5,182 bases of DNA from Planctomycetota bacterium (GTDB lineage: Bacteria; Planctomycetota; UBA1135; UBA2386): the NCBI GenBank assembly GCA_020425885.1, contig JAGQRA010000297.1:1-5182 (forward strand). Direction: 5' to 3'. Shown here piece by piece: positions 1 to 5,182 of this stretch (the stretch's first letter is position 1; every line of letters starts with the position of its first letter). Below the pieces are notes generated by a model that was not told the DNA's origin, made no database searches, and saw only the letters and a list, made by a program, of their open reading frames with translations. Both the position numbers and the translations under genes were made by a program.

Positions 1-450
1 GCCGAGGAATACGCCGACTTCGACTTCCGCTTCTCGTTCCGTGTCGCGCCGAAGGCCAACAGCGGCGTCATCTGGCACGTGCTCGAGACCGAGAGTCAGA
101 CCTACATGACCGGGCCCGAGTACCAGGTCTTCGACGATGCCGCTGGCGAGGTCGACGCGAAGCACGCCGTCGGTGCGCTCTACGATCTCGTGCCGGCCAG
201 CGGCAAGACCGTGTTGCCGGCCGGCGCCTGGAACGAAGGGCGGATCGTGATCGAGAAGGGCCGCGTGCAGCACTGGCTCAACGGCGTGATGGTCGTCGAA
301 GCGCCGTGCCGCGGTGACGAATGGGACGCCATGGTGCAGGGCAGCAAGTTCAAGAACTGGCCGTTCGGCAAGTCCGACCGCGGCCGCCTCGCGCTGCAGG
401 ACCACGGCGACGAGGTCGCATACCGCAACCTGCGCATCAGGCGGTTGTAA
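1..450 (+). CDS. DUF1080 / 3-keto-disaccharide hydrolase domain protein, 5'-truncated by the window edge
   Basis: The reading frame is open from base 1 and ends at TAA (448-450), giving the last 149 residues; the start lies upstream of the window. A GTG at 79 is internal, because the conserved domain continues in frame before it. Family hallmarks in order (numbered from the window edge) are NSGVIWHV at about 20-27, TGPEYQVFDD at 37-46, WNEGRIVIEKG at 77-87, HWLNG at 91-95, SKFKNWPFGK at 115-124 and the closing QDHGDEVAYRNLRIRRL from 133. This order is characteristic of the DUF1080 concanavalin-like beta-sandwich (PF06439). Family members are usually secreted and have been linked to hydrolysis of 3-keto-glycosides and sugar polymer use; they are very expanded in Planctomycetota. 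The exact substrate cannot be read from the sequence. The C-terminus ends with the domain, with no extra module. Any signal peptide would be in the missing part. Family assignment is firm; enzymatic role is inferred. Confidence 0.93.
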   Translation, partial: AEEYADFDFRFSFRVAPKANSGVIWHVLETESQTYMTGPEYQVFDDAAGEVDAKHAVGALYDLVPASGKTVLPAGAWNEGRIVIEKGRVQHWLNGVMVVEAPCRGDEWDAMVQGSKFKNWPFGKSDRGRLALQDHGDEVAYRNLRIRRL

Positions 451-481
451 CGCCCGGCCGTAGGTCGCCGGCACGAGGCTG

Positions 482-531
482 ATCGGAGGCGTCCGGTTAC
501 GGCCCGTGGCGTGTCCGCGCCTCCCCCCGAT
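482..531 (+). terminator. Possible imperfect stem-loop downstream of the DUF1080 gene
   Basis: GGAGGCG (485-491) can pair with CGCCTCC (518-524). Outside it, ATCGG (482-486) can alternatively pair with CCGAT (527-531) if several C residues bulge out. The loop is 26 nt and no U-tract follows. It lies 32 bases after the stop codon, where a terminator would be expected, but the large loop and bulge make it weak evidence. It ends exactly where the TTGACA promoter candidate begins. Confidence 0.3.
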
Positions 532-558
532 TGACAGGTCGGGCGCGGCCAGGATCAT
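531..558 (+). promoter_or_regulatory. Candidate sigma70-type promoter for the secreted protein gene
   Basis: A perfect TTGACA at 531-536 is followed, after a 16-base spacer, by GATCAT at 553-558, which matches TATAAT at four of six positions. Transcription would begin near 565, leaving a leader of about 60 bases before the ATG at 625. A perfect -35 hexamer stands out in such GC-rich DNA, and it lies in the intergenic gap in the correct orientation. Planctomycete promoter consensus is not well defined, so this rests on the general sigma70 pattern. Confidence 0.4.
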
Positions 559-624
559 TCTCGACTGGCTGCGGGCATTTCCTGCTCGCGGAACTCCATG
601 AAGGAAAACAACCCAAGGTTCACC

Positions 625-1755
625 ATGCCTGCCTCACGCACACTGTTCCTGCTCCCGATCTGCAGCTTGGCCCCGATGCTCGCCGCCCAGACGATCACCG
701 CCGGCGCTGCCACCTTTTCTTTTACTGTTCTGCCGACCACCGAGACTCCGGGCGCGGCCGACGTGCTCAACGGCGGCGGTGGCGACATCCTCTATCAGCA
801 CTGGTGGTGGTTCCGGGTGGCCGGCGACACTCGCGAGTACGCGTTCAAGGACGATGGTACCGCGACGCGCACCGTGAACGGTGCCGGCGACACCATGACC
901 ACGACGTGGACGAACGTCGACAACCGCGGCGTGTTCGCCGCGACCCTGACGCAGAGTCTGCAGGCGACCGGCGCCGCCGGCGCGCTGCTGACCGAGACGA
1001 TGACCATCACCAACCTCAGCGGGTCGCAGCTCGATATCGCGCTGTTCGGCTACACCGACTTCGATGTCGCCGGCTCGGGCACGGATCTGGCCAAGGGCGG
1101 CCTGTCGAGCCAGGTCGTCATCGACCAGACCAACACCCTGCTCGCCGGCGAATACCGCACGCAGGGCAACAGCGGCGCTGCCGTCGATGCATTCGCGACG
1201 ATCCGCAACCTGCTGACCAACACGGCCGTCGACAACTTCACGACCTGGTCCGGCGCGTTCGGTCCAGGCGACTACACCGGCGGCTACCAGTGGTCGCTCC
1301 AGATCCCGGTGACCGGCACCGCTACCGTCGCCTCGCAGCTGGCGTCGCTCAACTGCCGGCCCAACTCGACGGTCTATGGCACCGGCGGTGCTGGCACCAA
1401 CGGCGTGCCGACGATCTCCTCCGACTTCCCCGTCATGCGCGCTAGCGGCACCAACTATGCCATCCACCTGCGCAACGGCCGGCCGTCGGCGTTGTGCGCC
1501 CTGATGCTCAACCTCTCCTCGACCAACCAGACCCTGTTCGGCATGAACATCCTGGTCAACCCGGTGGGTGTGACGAACCTGATCGGCACGAACAACGCCG
1601 CTGGCGAGGCCGACGTCGGCCTCGGCTTGCCGCCCAGCGTTGCCGCGTTCTGTGGCCTCAGCATCTACGGTCAGTGGTTGGTGCTGGACCCGGCTGCTGC
1701 CAGCGGCCCGGCGGCGACCAGCGCCGGCCTGCAGATGACGCTCGGCTCCTGGTAG
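625..1755 (+). CDS. Secreted two-module beta-sandwich protein of unknown function
   Basis: 376 residues from the ATG at 625. This start is chosen because AAGG at 615-618 sits six bases upstream and the protein then opens directly with a signal peptide (MPASRTLFLLP..., cleavage near residues 20-22 after LAA/Q). An in-frame ATG at 598 would add nine polar residues before it. Module 1 (about 23-240) has an aromatic LYQHWWWFRV at 56-65, TETMTITNLSGSQLDIALFGYTD at 123-145 split over two strands, and GYQW at 220-223. From memory this resembles the N-terminal beta domain of certain PEP-CTERM surface proteins. Module 2 (about 241-376) has Cys244, Cys291 and Cys343, a YGTGGAGTNGVP stretch, IYGQWLVLDP and a closing SAGLQMTLG. 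This matches a C-terminal module I associate with planctomycete secreted proteins. No PEP-CTERM tail, transmembrane anchor or catalytic motif is visible. It has its own candidate promoter and converges on the peptidase gene. Export is well supported; function is unknown. Confidence 0.85.
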   Translation: MPASRTLFLLPICSLAPMLAAQTITAGAATFSFTVLPTTETPGAADVLNGGGGDILYQHWWWFRVAGDTREYAFKDDGTATRTVNGAGDTMTTTWTNVDNRGVFAATLTQSLQATGAAGALLTETMTITNLSGSQLDIALFGYTDFDVAGSGTDLAKGGLSSQVVIDQTNTLLAGEYRTQGNSGAAVDAFATIRNLLTNTAVDNFTTWSGAFGPGDYTGGYQWSLQIPVTGTATVASQLASLNCRPNSTVYGTGGAGTNGVPTISSDFPVMRASGTNYAIHLRNGRPSALCALMLNLSSTNQTLFGMNILVNPVGVTNLIGTNNAAGEADVGLGLPPSVAAFCGLSIYGQWLVLDPAAASGPAATSAGLQMTLGSW

Positions 1756-1787
1756 TCGCCGATCGGTCGCGACCCTGACCACGGCCG

Positions 1788-1820
1788 GCACGGCCCGGGC
1801 CGAAGCAACCCGGGCCATGC
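1788..1820. terminator. GC-rich hairpin between convergent genes, candidate bidirectional terminator
   Basis: GGCCCGGG (1792-1799) and CCCGGGCC (1809-1816) form a perfect 8-bp all-GC stem around a 9-base loop. After one mismatch (1791/1817) the stem gains three more pairs, GCA (1788-1790) with TGC (1818-1820). It lies 32 bases past the stop of the secreted-protein gene and 16 bases past the stop of the convergent peptidase gene, so it could serve both. No run of T follows on either strand, so it would be a U-less terminator or an mRNA 3'-end stabiliser. Confidence 0.55.
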
Positions 1821-1836
1821 GCCAACTGCCACCTGG

Positions 1837-3477
1837 TTAGCGGTGGTTCCGCGGGCGCTCCATCAGCACGCGCTGCTCCGGATCGATGGTGTACTCGTGA
1901 TTGCCGACCTCGAGTTCGCCGTGGTTGTCCGGCATCGGCACGCGAACCTGCTCGCCGCCGAGCAGGACCGGCACCGGGACCTCGAAGCGCAGGTCGTGCG
2001 GCAATGACCACTTCAGCGAAAGCCTGCCGTCCTCGACCGTGGTCTCGAGCTTCGGCAGTCGCGGCTGCCGCAGGTAGACCTCGAAGAACCAGCCCAGATC
2101 CTCGCCGGCGATCGCATTGACGAGCGCGACGAAGTCGTCGGTGTCGACCAGCCTCACCTGCGAGCCGTCGGTCGCCTTCTCGTGCGCCGCGTCGGGATAG
2201 CAGAAGCGATGCAGGCAGCGGAAGAACTTCTCGTCGCCGAGCTGCCAGCGCAGCGTGTGCAGCACCCAGCTGCCCTTGTAGTAGATGTCGTTGCTGCCGC
2301 CGTTGCCGAAGTAGATCTCGAAGGTCGACTTGCTGTCCCGCGGCGCGACCGGGGCGCGGTTCATGGTGCGATGCTTGCGCATCTCCTCGTCGTAGGCCTC
2401 GCGGCCGAACCGACGCTCGCGGTAGAGCGGCTGCATGTAGGTGCCGAAGCCCTCGTGGATCCACATGTCCTTCCAGTCGCGGCAGGTCACCAGGTTGCCC
2501 CACCATTCATGCGCCAGCTCGTGGTTGTGCAGCCAGTCGTACTGCGGGTCGCGGAAGCCGTTGCCGTAGGCGATGATGGTCTGGTGCTCCATGCCGAGAT
2601 GCGGCGTCTCGGCGATGCCGTACTTCTCGTGCCGGAACGGGTACGGACCGAGAATCTCCTCGAAGACGTGGATGTGATCGAGGAACTGAGCCATGCAACG
2701 CTTCGCCCTCGTCTCGCTCTCGGGCAGCACGAAGAACCGGATCGGCATCTTGGTGCCGTCGATGCAGGTGAAGGTGTCCTTCAGCTCGACGTAGGGCGCG
2801 ATGTTGAGCGCGATGCAGTAGTTGCTGATCGGCGAGTCGACCCGCCAGTGGAACGTGCGCTGGTCCGCCTTGGTCTTCGCCTTGCCCTGCTGCGTGCCGT
2901 TGCTGGCGACGACGAGGTCCTTCGGCACCGTGATGATCAGATCGACGCCGTCGGGCTTGTCCGAGGGATGGTCCTTGCATGGCCACCACAGATCGGCACC
3001 TTCGCCCTGGCAGCTGGTCGCGATCCAGGGCTTGCCCGACGGTGTCTTCGACCAGGTGAAGCCACCGTTCCACGGCGGGTTCTTGGCGACGTGCGGCTCG
3101 CCGCCGTATTCGACCACGATCTCGATCGCGTTACCGGCCTCGAGCGCAGTCGCCGGCTCGATCCAGATCCGGCCGTCCTCGTGGCGGAACGGAACCGCCG
3201 CGCCGCCGAGGGTCACCGCATGCACGGTGAGGGCCGGATCGAGATCGAGCGCCAGCTTCGTCGCGGCCGCGGTCATGTCGGCGCGCATCGCCAGGCTGCC
3301 GTCGATGCGACGCGCCGCCGGATCGACGGCGAGCGTCAACGTGTAGTGGCGGACGTCGTAGCAGGCCTGCTCGGCGATCAAGGGGCCACCCGACACGTTG
3401 CGTTGCTGCGCCGCCAGGGTCGCGACCAGGGCAAGCGTGCACGGCAGGACGACGAGGCGTTGAGGCAGGTGGATCAT
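1837..3477 (-). CDS. Exported M1-family zinc metallopeptidase (aminopeptidase-like)
   Basis: 546 residues, ATG at 3477-3475, TAA at 1839-1837. Residues 1-24 form a Sec signal peptide (hydrophobic core LVVLPCTLALVATLAAQ), so the enzyme acts outside the cytoplasm. The N-terminal beta domain (about 36-235) includes the M1-typical WWPCKDHPSDKPDGVD at 164-179. The catalytic domain follows: GMEHQT at 295-300 (E297 is the expected alpha-amino anchor), HELAHEWWGN at 319-328 with zinc ligands H319 and H323 and general base E320, and third ligand E342 in WIHEGFGTY. Y399 of DIYYKG matches the catalytic tyrosine that stabilises the transition state. A small C-terminal beta domain (about 476-546) ends the protein; the large helical domain of APN or ERAP enzymes is absent. 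All catalytic residues are present, so it is probably active, releasing N-terminal amino acids from peptides, perhaps for nutrition. The exact specificity is not readable. The start has only a weak GGA-type ribosome site. Confidence 0.95.
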   Translation of the reverse strand: MIHLPQRLVVLPCTLALVATLAAQQRNVSGGPLIAEQACYDVRHYTLTLAVDPAARRIDGSLAMRADMTAAATKLALDLDPALTVHAVTLGGAAVPFRHEDGRIWIEPATALEAGNAIEIVVEYGGEPHVAKNPPWNGGFTWSKTPSGKPWIATSCQGEGADLWWPCKDHPSDKPDGVDLIITVPKDLVVASNGTQQGKAKTKADQRTFHWRVDSPISNYCIALNIAPYVELKDTFTCIDGTKMPIRFFVLPESETRAKRCMAQFLDHIHVFEEILGPYPFRHEKYGIAETPHLGMEHQTIIAYGNGFRDPQYDWLHNHELAHEWWGNLVTCRDWKDMWIHEGFGTYMQPLYRERRFGREAYDEEMRKHRTMNRAPVAPRDSKSTFEIYFGNGGSNDIYYKGSWVLHTLRWQLGDEKFFRCLHRFCYPDAAHEKATDGSQVRLVDTDDFVALVNAIAGEDLGWFFEVYLRQPRLPKLETTVEDGRLSLKWSLPHDLRFEVPVPVLLGGEQVRVPMPDNHGELEVGNHEYTIDPEQRVLMERPRNHR

Positions 3478-3649
3478 GTTCGTCCGTGCAGCTTACCGGC
3501 AGCGTTTGCGAACGGGCACAACCGCCGATGGCAAGGTCGGATTGACGCTTGCCTCGACCTCACGGTGTGCCTAGCTTCCGAGCTTCCCGGTCGCAGCCGA
3601 GCTGCATACGGTGGCTCTTGCTGCGGCCAGTACCCAACGAGTTCACACA
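3478..3649. promoter_or_regulatory. Divergent intergenic region between the peptidase and the small lipoprotein
   Basis: These 172 bases separate two divergent starts, so both promoters should lie here. On the plus strand a TTGACG (3542-3547) is present but no convincing -10 hexamer stands 16-18 bases downstream. On the minus strand TTGCCA (3534-3529) is a five-of-six -35 match, again without a good -10. A tandem direct repeat AGCTTCC (3573-3579 and 3581-3587, period 8) and a short inverted repeat CGTT-TGCG-AACG (3503-3514) could be protein-binding sites, but both are short enough to arise by chance. There is no clear Shine-Dalgarno before the ATG at 3650. Confidence 0.35.
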
Positions 3650-3994
3650 ATGCGTAAGTTCCTGGCTCCCCTGGCGGCCGTCGTCACGGCCCTCTCCTTC
3701 ACCTCCTGCGCTGCTGGCCCCCACCAGCTGATGCGAACGGTCGACGATTGGGATCAGAAGACCTACATCAACAGCCCGTGGCTCAACGCCGCGATGTGGG
3801 TGGTGCCGGTGATCCCGCTGCTCCACTTCGGCGCCGGGGTCGGCGACTTCTTCGTCGGCGACGCCTACCACTTCTGGTTCAAGGACGCCTGGGACATGAA
3901 GGGCACCGGCTTCAAGCACGCCGACCAGGTGCCGACGGACGGTCAGGTCGGCAGCCTGATCGGCGACGGCAGCTTCCTCAAGGTCATGGACTGA
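3650..3994 (+). CDS. Small DUF3332-like lipoprotein
   Basis: 114 residues, ATG at 3650, TGA at 3992-3994. The ATG is chosen over an upstream in-frame GTG (3611) because it begins directly with a lipoprotein signal: MRK, a hydrophobic stretch, then FTSC with the lipidated cysteine at residue 20. The mature part reads GPHQLMRTVDDWDQ (23-36), a hydrophobic segment around 45-65 (LNAAMWVVPVIPLLHFGAG), then GDFFVGDAYHFW (65-76). The order Cys, aromatic or basic stretch, W-D/N, hydrophobic segment, Gly-Asp and H/E-F-W is how I remember DUF3332 proteins, a small family without known function found in many Gram-negative phyla. The hydrophilic tail (about 77-114) is Gly- and Asp-rich with no motif. It probably sits in the envelope, held by lipid and perhaps by the hydrophobic segment. 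It is transcribed alone, diverging from the peptidase and converging on the next lipoprotein. Lipoprotein status is good; the family name is from memory and less sure. Confidence 0.8.
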   Translation: MRKFLAPLAAVVTALSFTSCAAGPHQLMRTVDDWDQKTYINSPWLNAAMWVVPVIPLLHFGAGVGDFFVGDAYHFWFKDAWDMKGTGFKHADQVPTDGQVGSLIGDGSFLKVMD

Positions 3995-4017
3995 GACCGC
4001 GCCAAGACTCGCCATGG

Positions 4018-4050
4018 ACGACGCCGCGATGGTCACCATCGCGGCGTCGT
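4018..4050. terminator. Near-perfect 16-bp-arm inverted repeat between convergent genes, candidate bidirectional terminator
   Basis: ACGACGCCGCGATGGT (4018-4033) and its exact reverse complement ACCATCGCGGCGTCGT (4035-4050) surround a single C at 4034. As RNA this folds into about 15 pairs with a three-base loop, and a G-U pair can extend the base (4017/4051). It fills half of the 66-base gap between two convergent stop codons, 23 bases after one and 10 bases after the other. This is the expected place for a terminator serving both strands. No U-tract follows on either strand, so termination would be of the U-less type or the hairpin would protect the 3' ends. Confidence 0.7.
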
Positions 4051-4060
4051 TGACGTACCG

Positions 4061-4711
4061 CTACCGCTGCCCCGGGCTCCATTCGAGCAACTCGAACGCG
4101 GTGTCGTTCCGCACTTGCCGCACCTCGAGCCCGATCGACGGCGCATACCATGACAGCGAGGTGCGCGACAGGTAGCGGCCGCCGTCGGCCTTCAGCACCG
4201 CGACCCGGGCGATGCGCAACGCTTCGAACGTGCCGGCCGGCACCGCGATGCGATCGAGCTCCTCGACCGTGTAGCTGACCTCGAGAGTTCTCATCGGCTC
4301 CCCGGGTCGGCGATCGACGTACTCGCAGCGCCAGCGCTTGCCGACCCACAACGGCCAATGGAACCGCGCGTCGGCCGGCGACAGCAGATGCACCGCCTCC
4401 CCCTCGGCGTTCCACTCGCCGAGGTGGCCGAGATCGCGGTCGCGGCGCAGCTCGTGGCCAGAGGCATCGCGAACGACCTGGCCGGCGGTGCCCGATTCGA
4501 CCACGGTGAATTCCTGCCGGATCTGACCGCCCTGCAGCAGCGCGTAGCGGCAGCCCACTTCGCAGGCGGGCCGTTCGTAGAGCACGGCCGCCGGCGGTGG
4601 CTCGGGATCGAACGCGATCACGCCGCGTCCGATGCCGTCCGGCATCGGCGCCGTGGCACAGGCCGACAAGCCGAGCACGATCAAGGACGTGAAGCACCGG
4701 GGACGAAGCAT
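4061..4711 (-). CDS. Outer-envelope lipoprotein of unknown function with a VPAGTF motif
   Basis: 216 residues with ATG at 4711-4709 and TAG at 4063-4061. An in-frame ATG at 4723-4721 would add four residues (MLAA) and cannot be excluded; neither has a clear ribosome site. The reading frame stays open further upstream, but that part is antisense to the gene starting at 4769 and is not used. Residues 1-18 are a lipoprotein signal with lipobox LSAC and Cys18 as lipidation site. Conserved-looking segments are FHWPLWVGKRWRCEY (117-131), YTVEELDRIAVPAGTFEALRIAR (147-169, two strands around VPAGTF), LSWYAPSIGLEVRQV (186-200) and FELLEW (206-211). This pattern of 'PL-VGK-W', 'VPAGTF' and 'WYAP-GL-V' is common in uncharacterised periplasmic beta-rich lipoproteins, similar in style to DUF3108 proteins. 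Cys50 and Cys54 are close together in CEVGC and might form a disulfide. No enzymatic residues are visible. Confidence 0.85.
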   Translation of the reverse strand: MLRPRCFTSLIVLGLSACATAPMPDGIGRGVIAFDPEPPPAAVLYERPACEVGCRYALLQGGQIRQEFTVVESGTAGQVVRDASGHELRRDRDLGHLGEWNAEGEAVHLLSPADARFHWPLWVGKRWRCEYVDRRPGEPMRTLEVSYTVEELDRIAVPAGTFEALRIARVAVLKADGGRYLSRTSLSWYAPSIGLEVRQVRNDTAFELLEWSPGQR

Positions 4712-4768
4712 GGCCGCAAGCATGCGTCGAGGCTTTGGTCGGAGCCAGCCTTGGCTGATGATGCCGCC
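4712..4768. promoter_or_regulatory. Short divergent spacer between the lipoprotein and the right-edge gene
   Basis: 57 bases separate two divergent starts, so any promoters must be compact and may overlap. It holds a small inverted repeat, AGCCA (4743-4747) with TGGCT (4752-4756), and a GCATGC palindrome (4720-4725). I see no recognisable -35/-10 pair and no Shine-Dalgarno before either start. Confidence 0.3.
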
Positions 4769-5182
4769 ATGCCCGAATGGCTCGACCTCCTGGCCTCGTG
4801 CCGCATGGTGCTGTGTGTCACCCCCGATCGAAGTCCATTGCAGCAGTTGCGTGAACACGGGATCCCCGCGGTCGGGCTGGTCGCGGACGAGGCCCTGGCG
4901 AATGAACTCCGTCAGGCCGGCATCGCCGCCTTCGCCGCCCCGCTGCAGTGTCTGCGGTCGCACCGCCACAAGTTCGATGGCGCGCTCGTCGAACTCGATG
5001 CCCTGACGGCCGGAGAACAGGAACAGCTCGCGTCGCTGCTCGAGGAGGCGGTCGCGCCCGGCGGCCAGCTCGTCCTGTGCCGACAGGGAAGCTCTGAACA
5101 CAGCCGTCGATCGCCGGCGGTCTGGCCCTTGTCGCCCGGGCTGGTCACGGGACCGTACGCCGATCTGATGGCGGGCTGCCGC
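4769..5182 (+). CDS. Methyltransferase-like protein with degenerate SAM motif, 3'-truncated by the window edge
   Basis: An ATG at 4769 opens a frame of 138 codons with no stop before the window ends. G or C dominates third positions, supporting this strand over the opposite one. The pattern resembles the second half of a class I (Rossmann-fold) SAM-dependent methyltransferase. A first strand MVLCV (13-17) is followed by LQQLREHGIPAVGLVADEAL (24-43), like the 'L-G--V-G-D-S' strand-helix-strand. Then come HKFDGALVELDAL (67-79), like the motif IV strand, a helix GEQEQLASLLEEA (82-94), and VAPGGQLVLC (95-104), like the 'LKPGG-LVL' signature. The glycine-rich motif I expected after strand 1 is replaced by TPDRSP, and the acidic residue after strand 2 is shifted (VAD). 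It could therefore be a non-catalytic relative. The short N-terminus before strand 1 is unusual but the start is the only in-frame ATG available. It diverges from the lipoprotein gene. The open frame is convincing; the family is an inference. Confidence 0.65.
   Translation, partial: MPEWLDLLASCRMVLCVTPDRSPLQQLREHGIPAVGLVADEALANELRQAGIAAFAAPLQCLRSHRHKFDGALVELDALTAGEQEQLASLLEEAVAPGGQLVLCRQGSSEHSRRSPAVWPLSPGLVTGPYADLMAGCR

Noticed and set aside
531..1445. Plus-strand frame of 304 codons overlapping the secreted protein
   Set aside because: It is extremely Arg-rich and shifted relative to the real gene; a GC-driven shadow.
1765..1774. 10-base palindrome GGTCGCGACC in the convergent gap
   Set aside because: It is short and expected by chance in GC-rich DNA; the hairpin at 1788-1820 is the stronger structure.
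634..1818. Minus-strand open frame of 394 codons opposite the secreted protein
   Set aside because: It has low-complexity Arg/Ala/Gly composition and no signal or motif. The plus strand has a signal peptide and recognisable beta modules.
3542..3570. TTGACG as a promoter for the small lipoprotein
   Set aside because: No acceptable -10 hexamer lies 16-18 bases downstream (the region reads GTGTGC), so it is not called as a promoter.
3611..3649. Upstream GTG start for the small lipoprotein
   Set aside because: It would place 13 residues before the MRK lipoprotein signal, and there is no ribosome site. The ATG at 3650 gives a standard signal.
2182..3657. Plus-strand open frame of 491 codons covering the peptidase gene
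   Set aside because: It is antisense to the M1 peptidase, whose motifs are unmistakable. Its translation is Arg/Val/Ala-rich with no domain, as expected from high-GC codon bias on the opposite strand.
4712..5101. N-terminal extension of the VPAGTF lipoprotein up to 5101
   Set aside because: It would bury the lipoprotein signal about 130 residues inside the protein and is antisense to the gene beginning at 4769, which has better codon composition.
1..5182. CRISPR, tRNA, rRNA, insertion sequence, toxin-antitoxin or phage defence system
   Set aside because: I found no spaced direct repeats, cloverleaf, transposase motifs, terminal inverted repeats or defence-type domains in any frame.

Overview
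The window is high-GC DNA (third codon positions mostly G or C) with densely packed genes, from a free-living, protein-exporting bacterium. Three traits point to the phylum Planctomycetota: a DUF1080 (3-keto-disaccharide hydrolase-type) protein, a secreted protein ending in a Cys-containing beta module I associate with planctomycete secreted proteins, and weak or absent Shine-Dalgarno sequences. That assignment is inference from protein style; there is no rRNA or marker gene here.

Layout, left to right. (1) 1-450 (+): C-terminal part of a DUF1080 protein whose start lies outside the window. (2) 451-624: spacer with an imperfect stem-loop and a TTGACA-type promoter candidate. (3) 625-1755 (+): secreted beta-sandwich protein, not assigned to a named family. 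(4) 1756-1836: convergent spacer with a GC-rich hairpin. (5) 1837-3477 (-): exported M1-family zinc metallopeptidase with a complete active site. (6) 3478-3649: divergent spacer. (7) 3650-3994 (+): small DUF3332-like lipoprotein. (8) 3995-4060: convergent spacer almost filled by a 16-bp-arm inverted repeat. (9) 4061-4711 (-): lipoprotein with a VPAGTF motif. (10) 4712-4768: short divergent spacer. (11) 4769-5182 (+): the start of a gene running off the right edge, resembling a Rossmann-fold methyltransferase but without a recognisable glycine-rich SAM loop.

The gene orientations run + + - + - +. Each gene from 625 to 4711 therefore appears to be its own transcription unit, and each convergent junction carries a strong hairpin. 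No operon, mobile element, CRISPR array, tRNA or rRNA was seen. Four consecutive products (625-4711) carry export signals (two Sec-type, two lipoprotein-type), so this is an envelope or secretion-oriented neighbourhood. The shared theme is location; I see no evidence of a shared pathway. I do not see a clear new multi-gene system. The most unusual items are the two-module secreted protein, the paired convergent hairpins, and the degenerate methyltransferase-like gene at the right edge.
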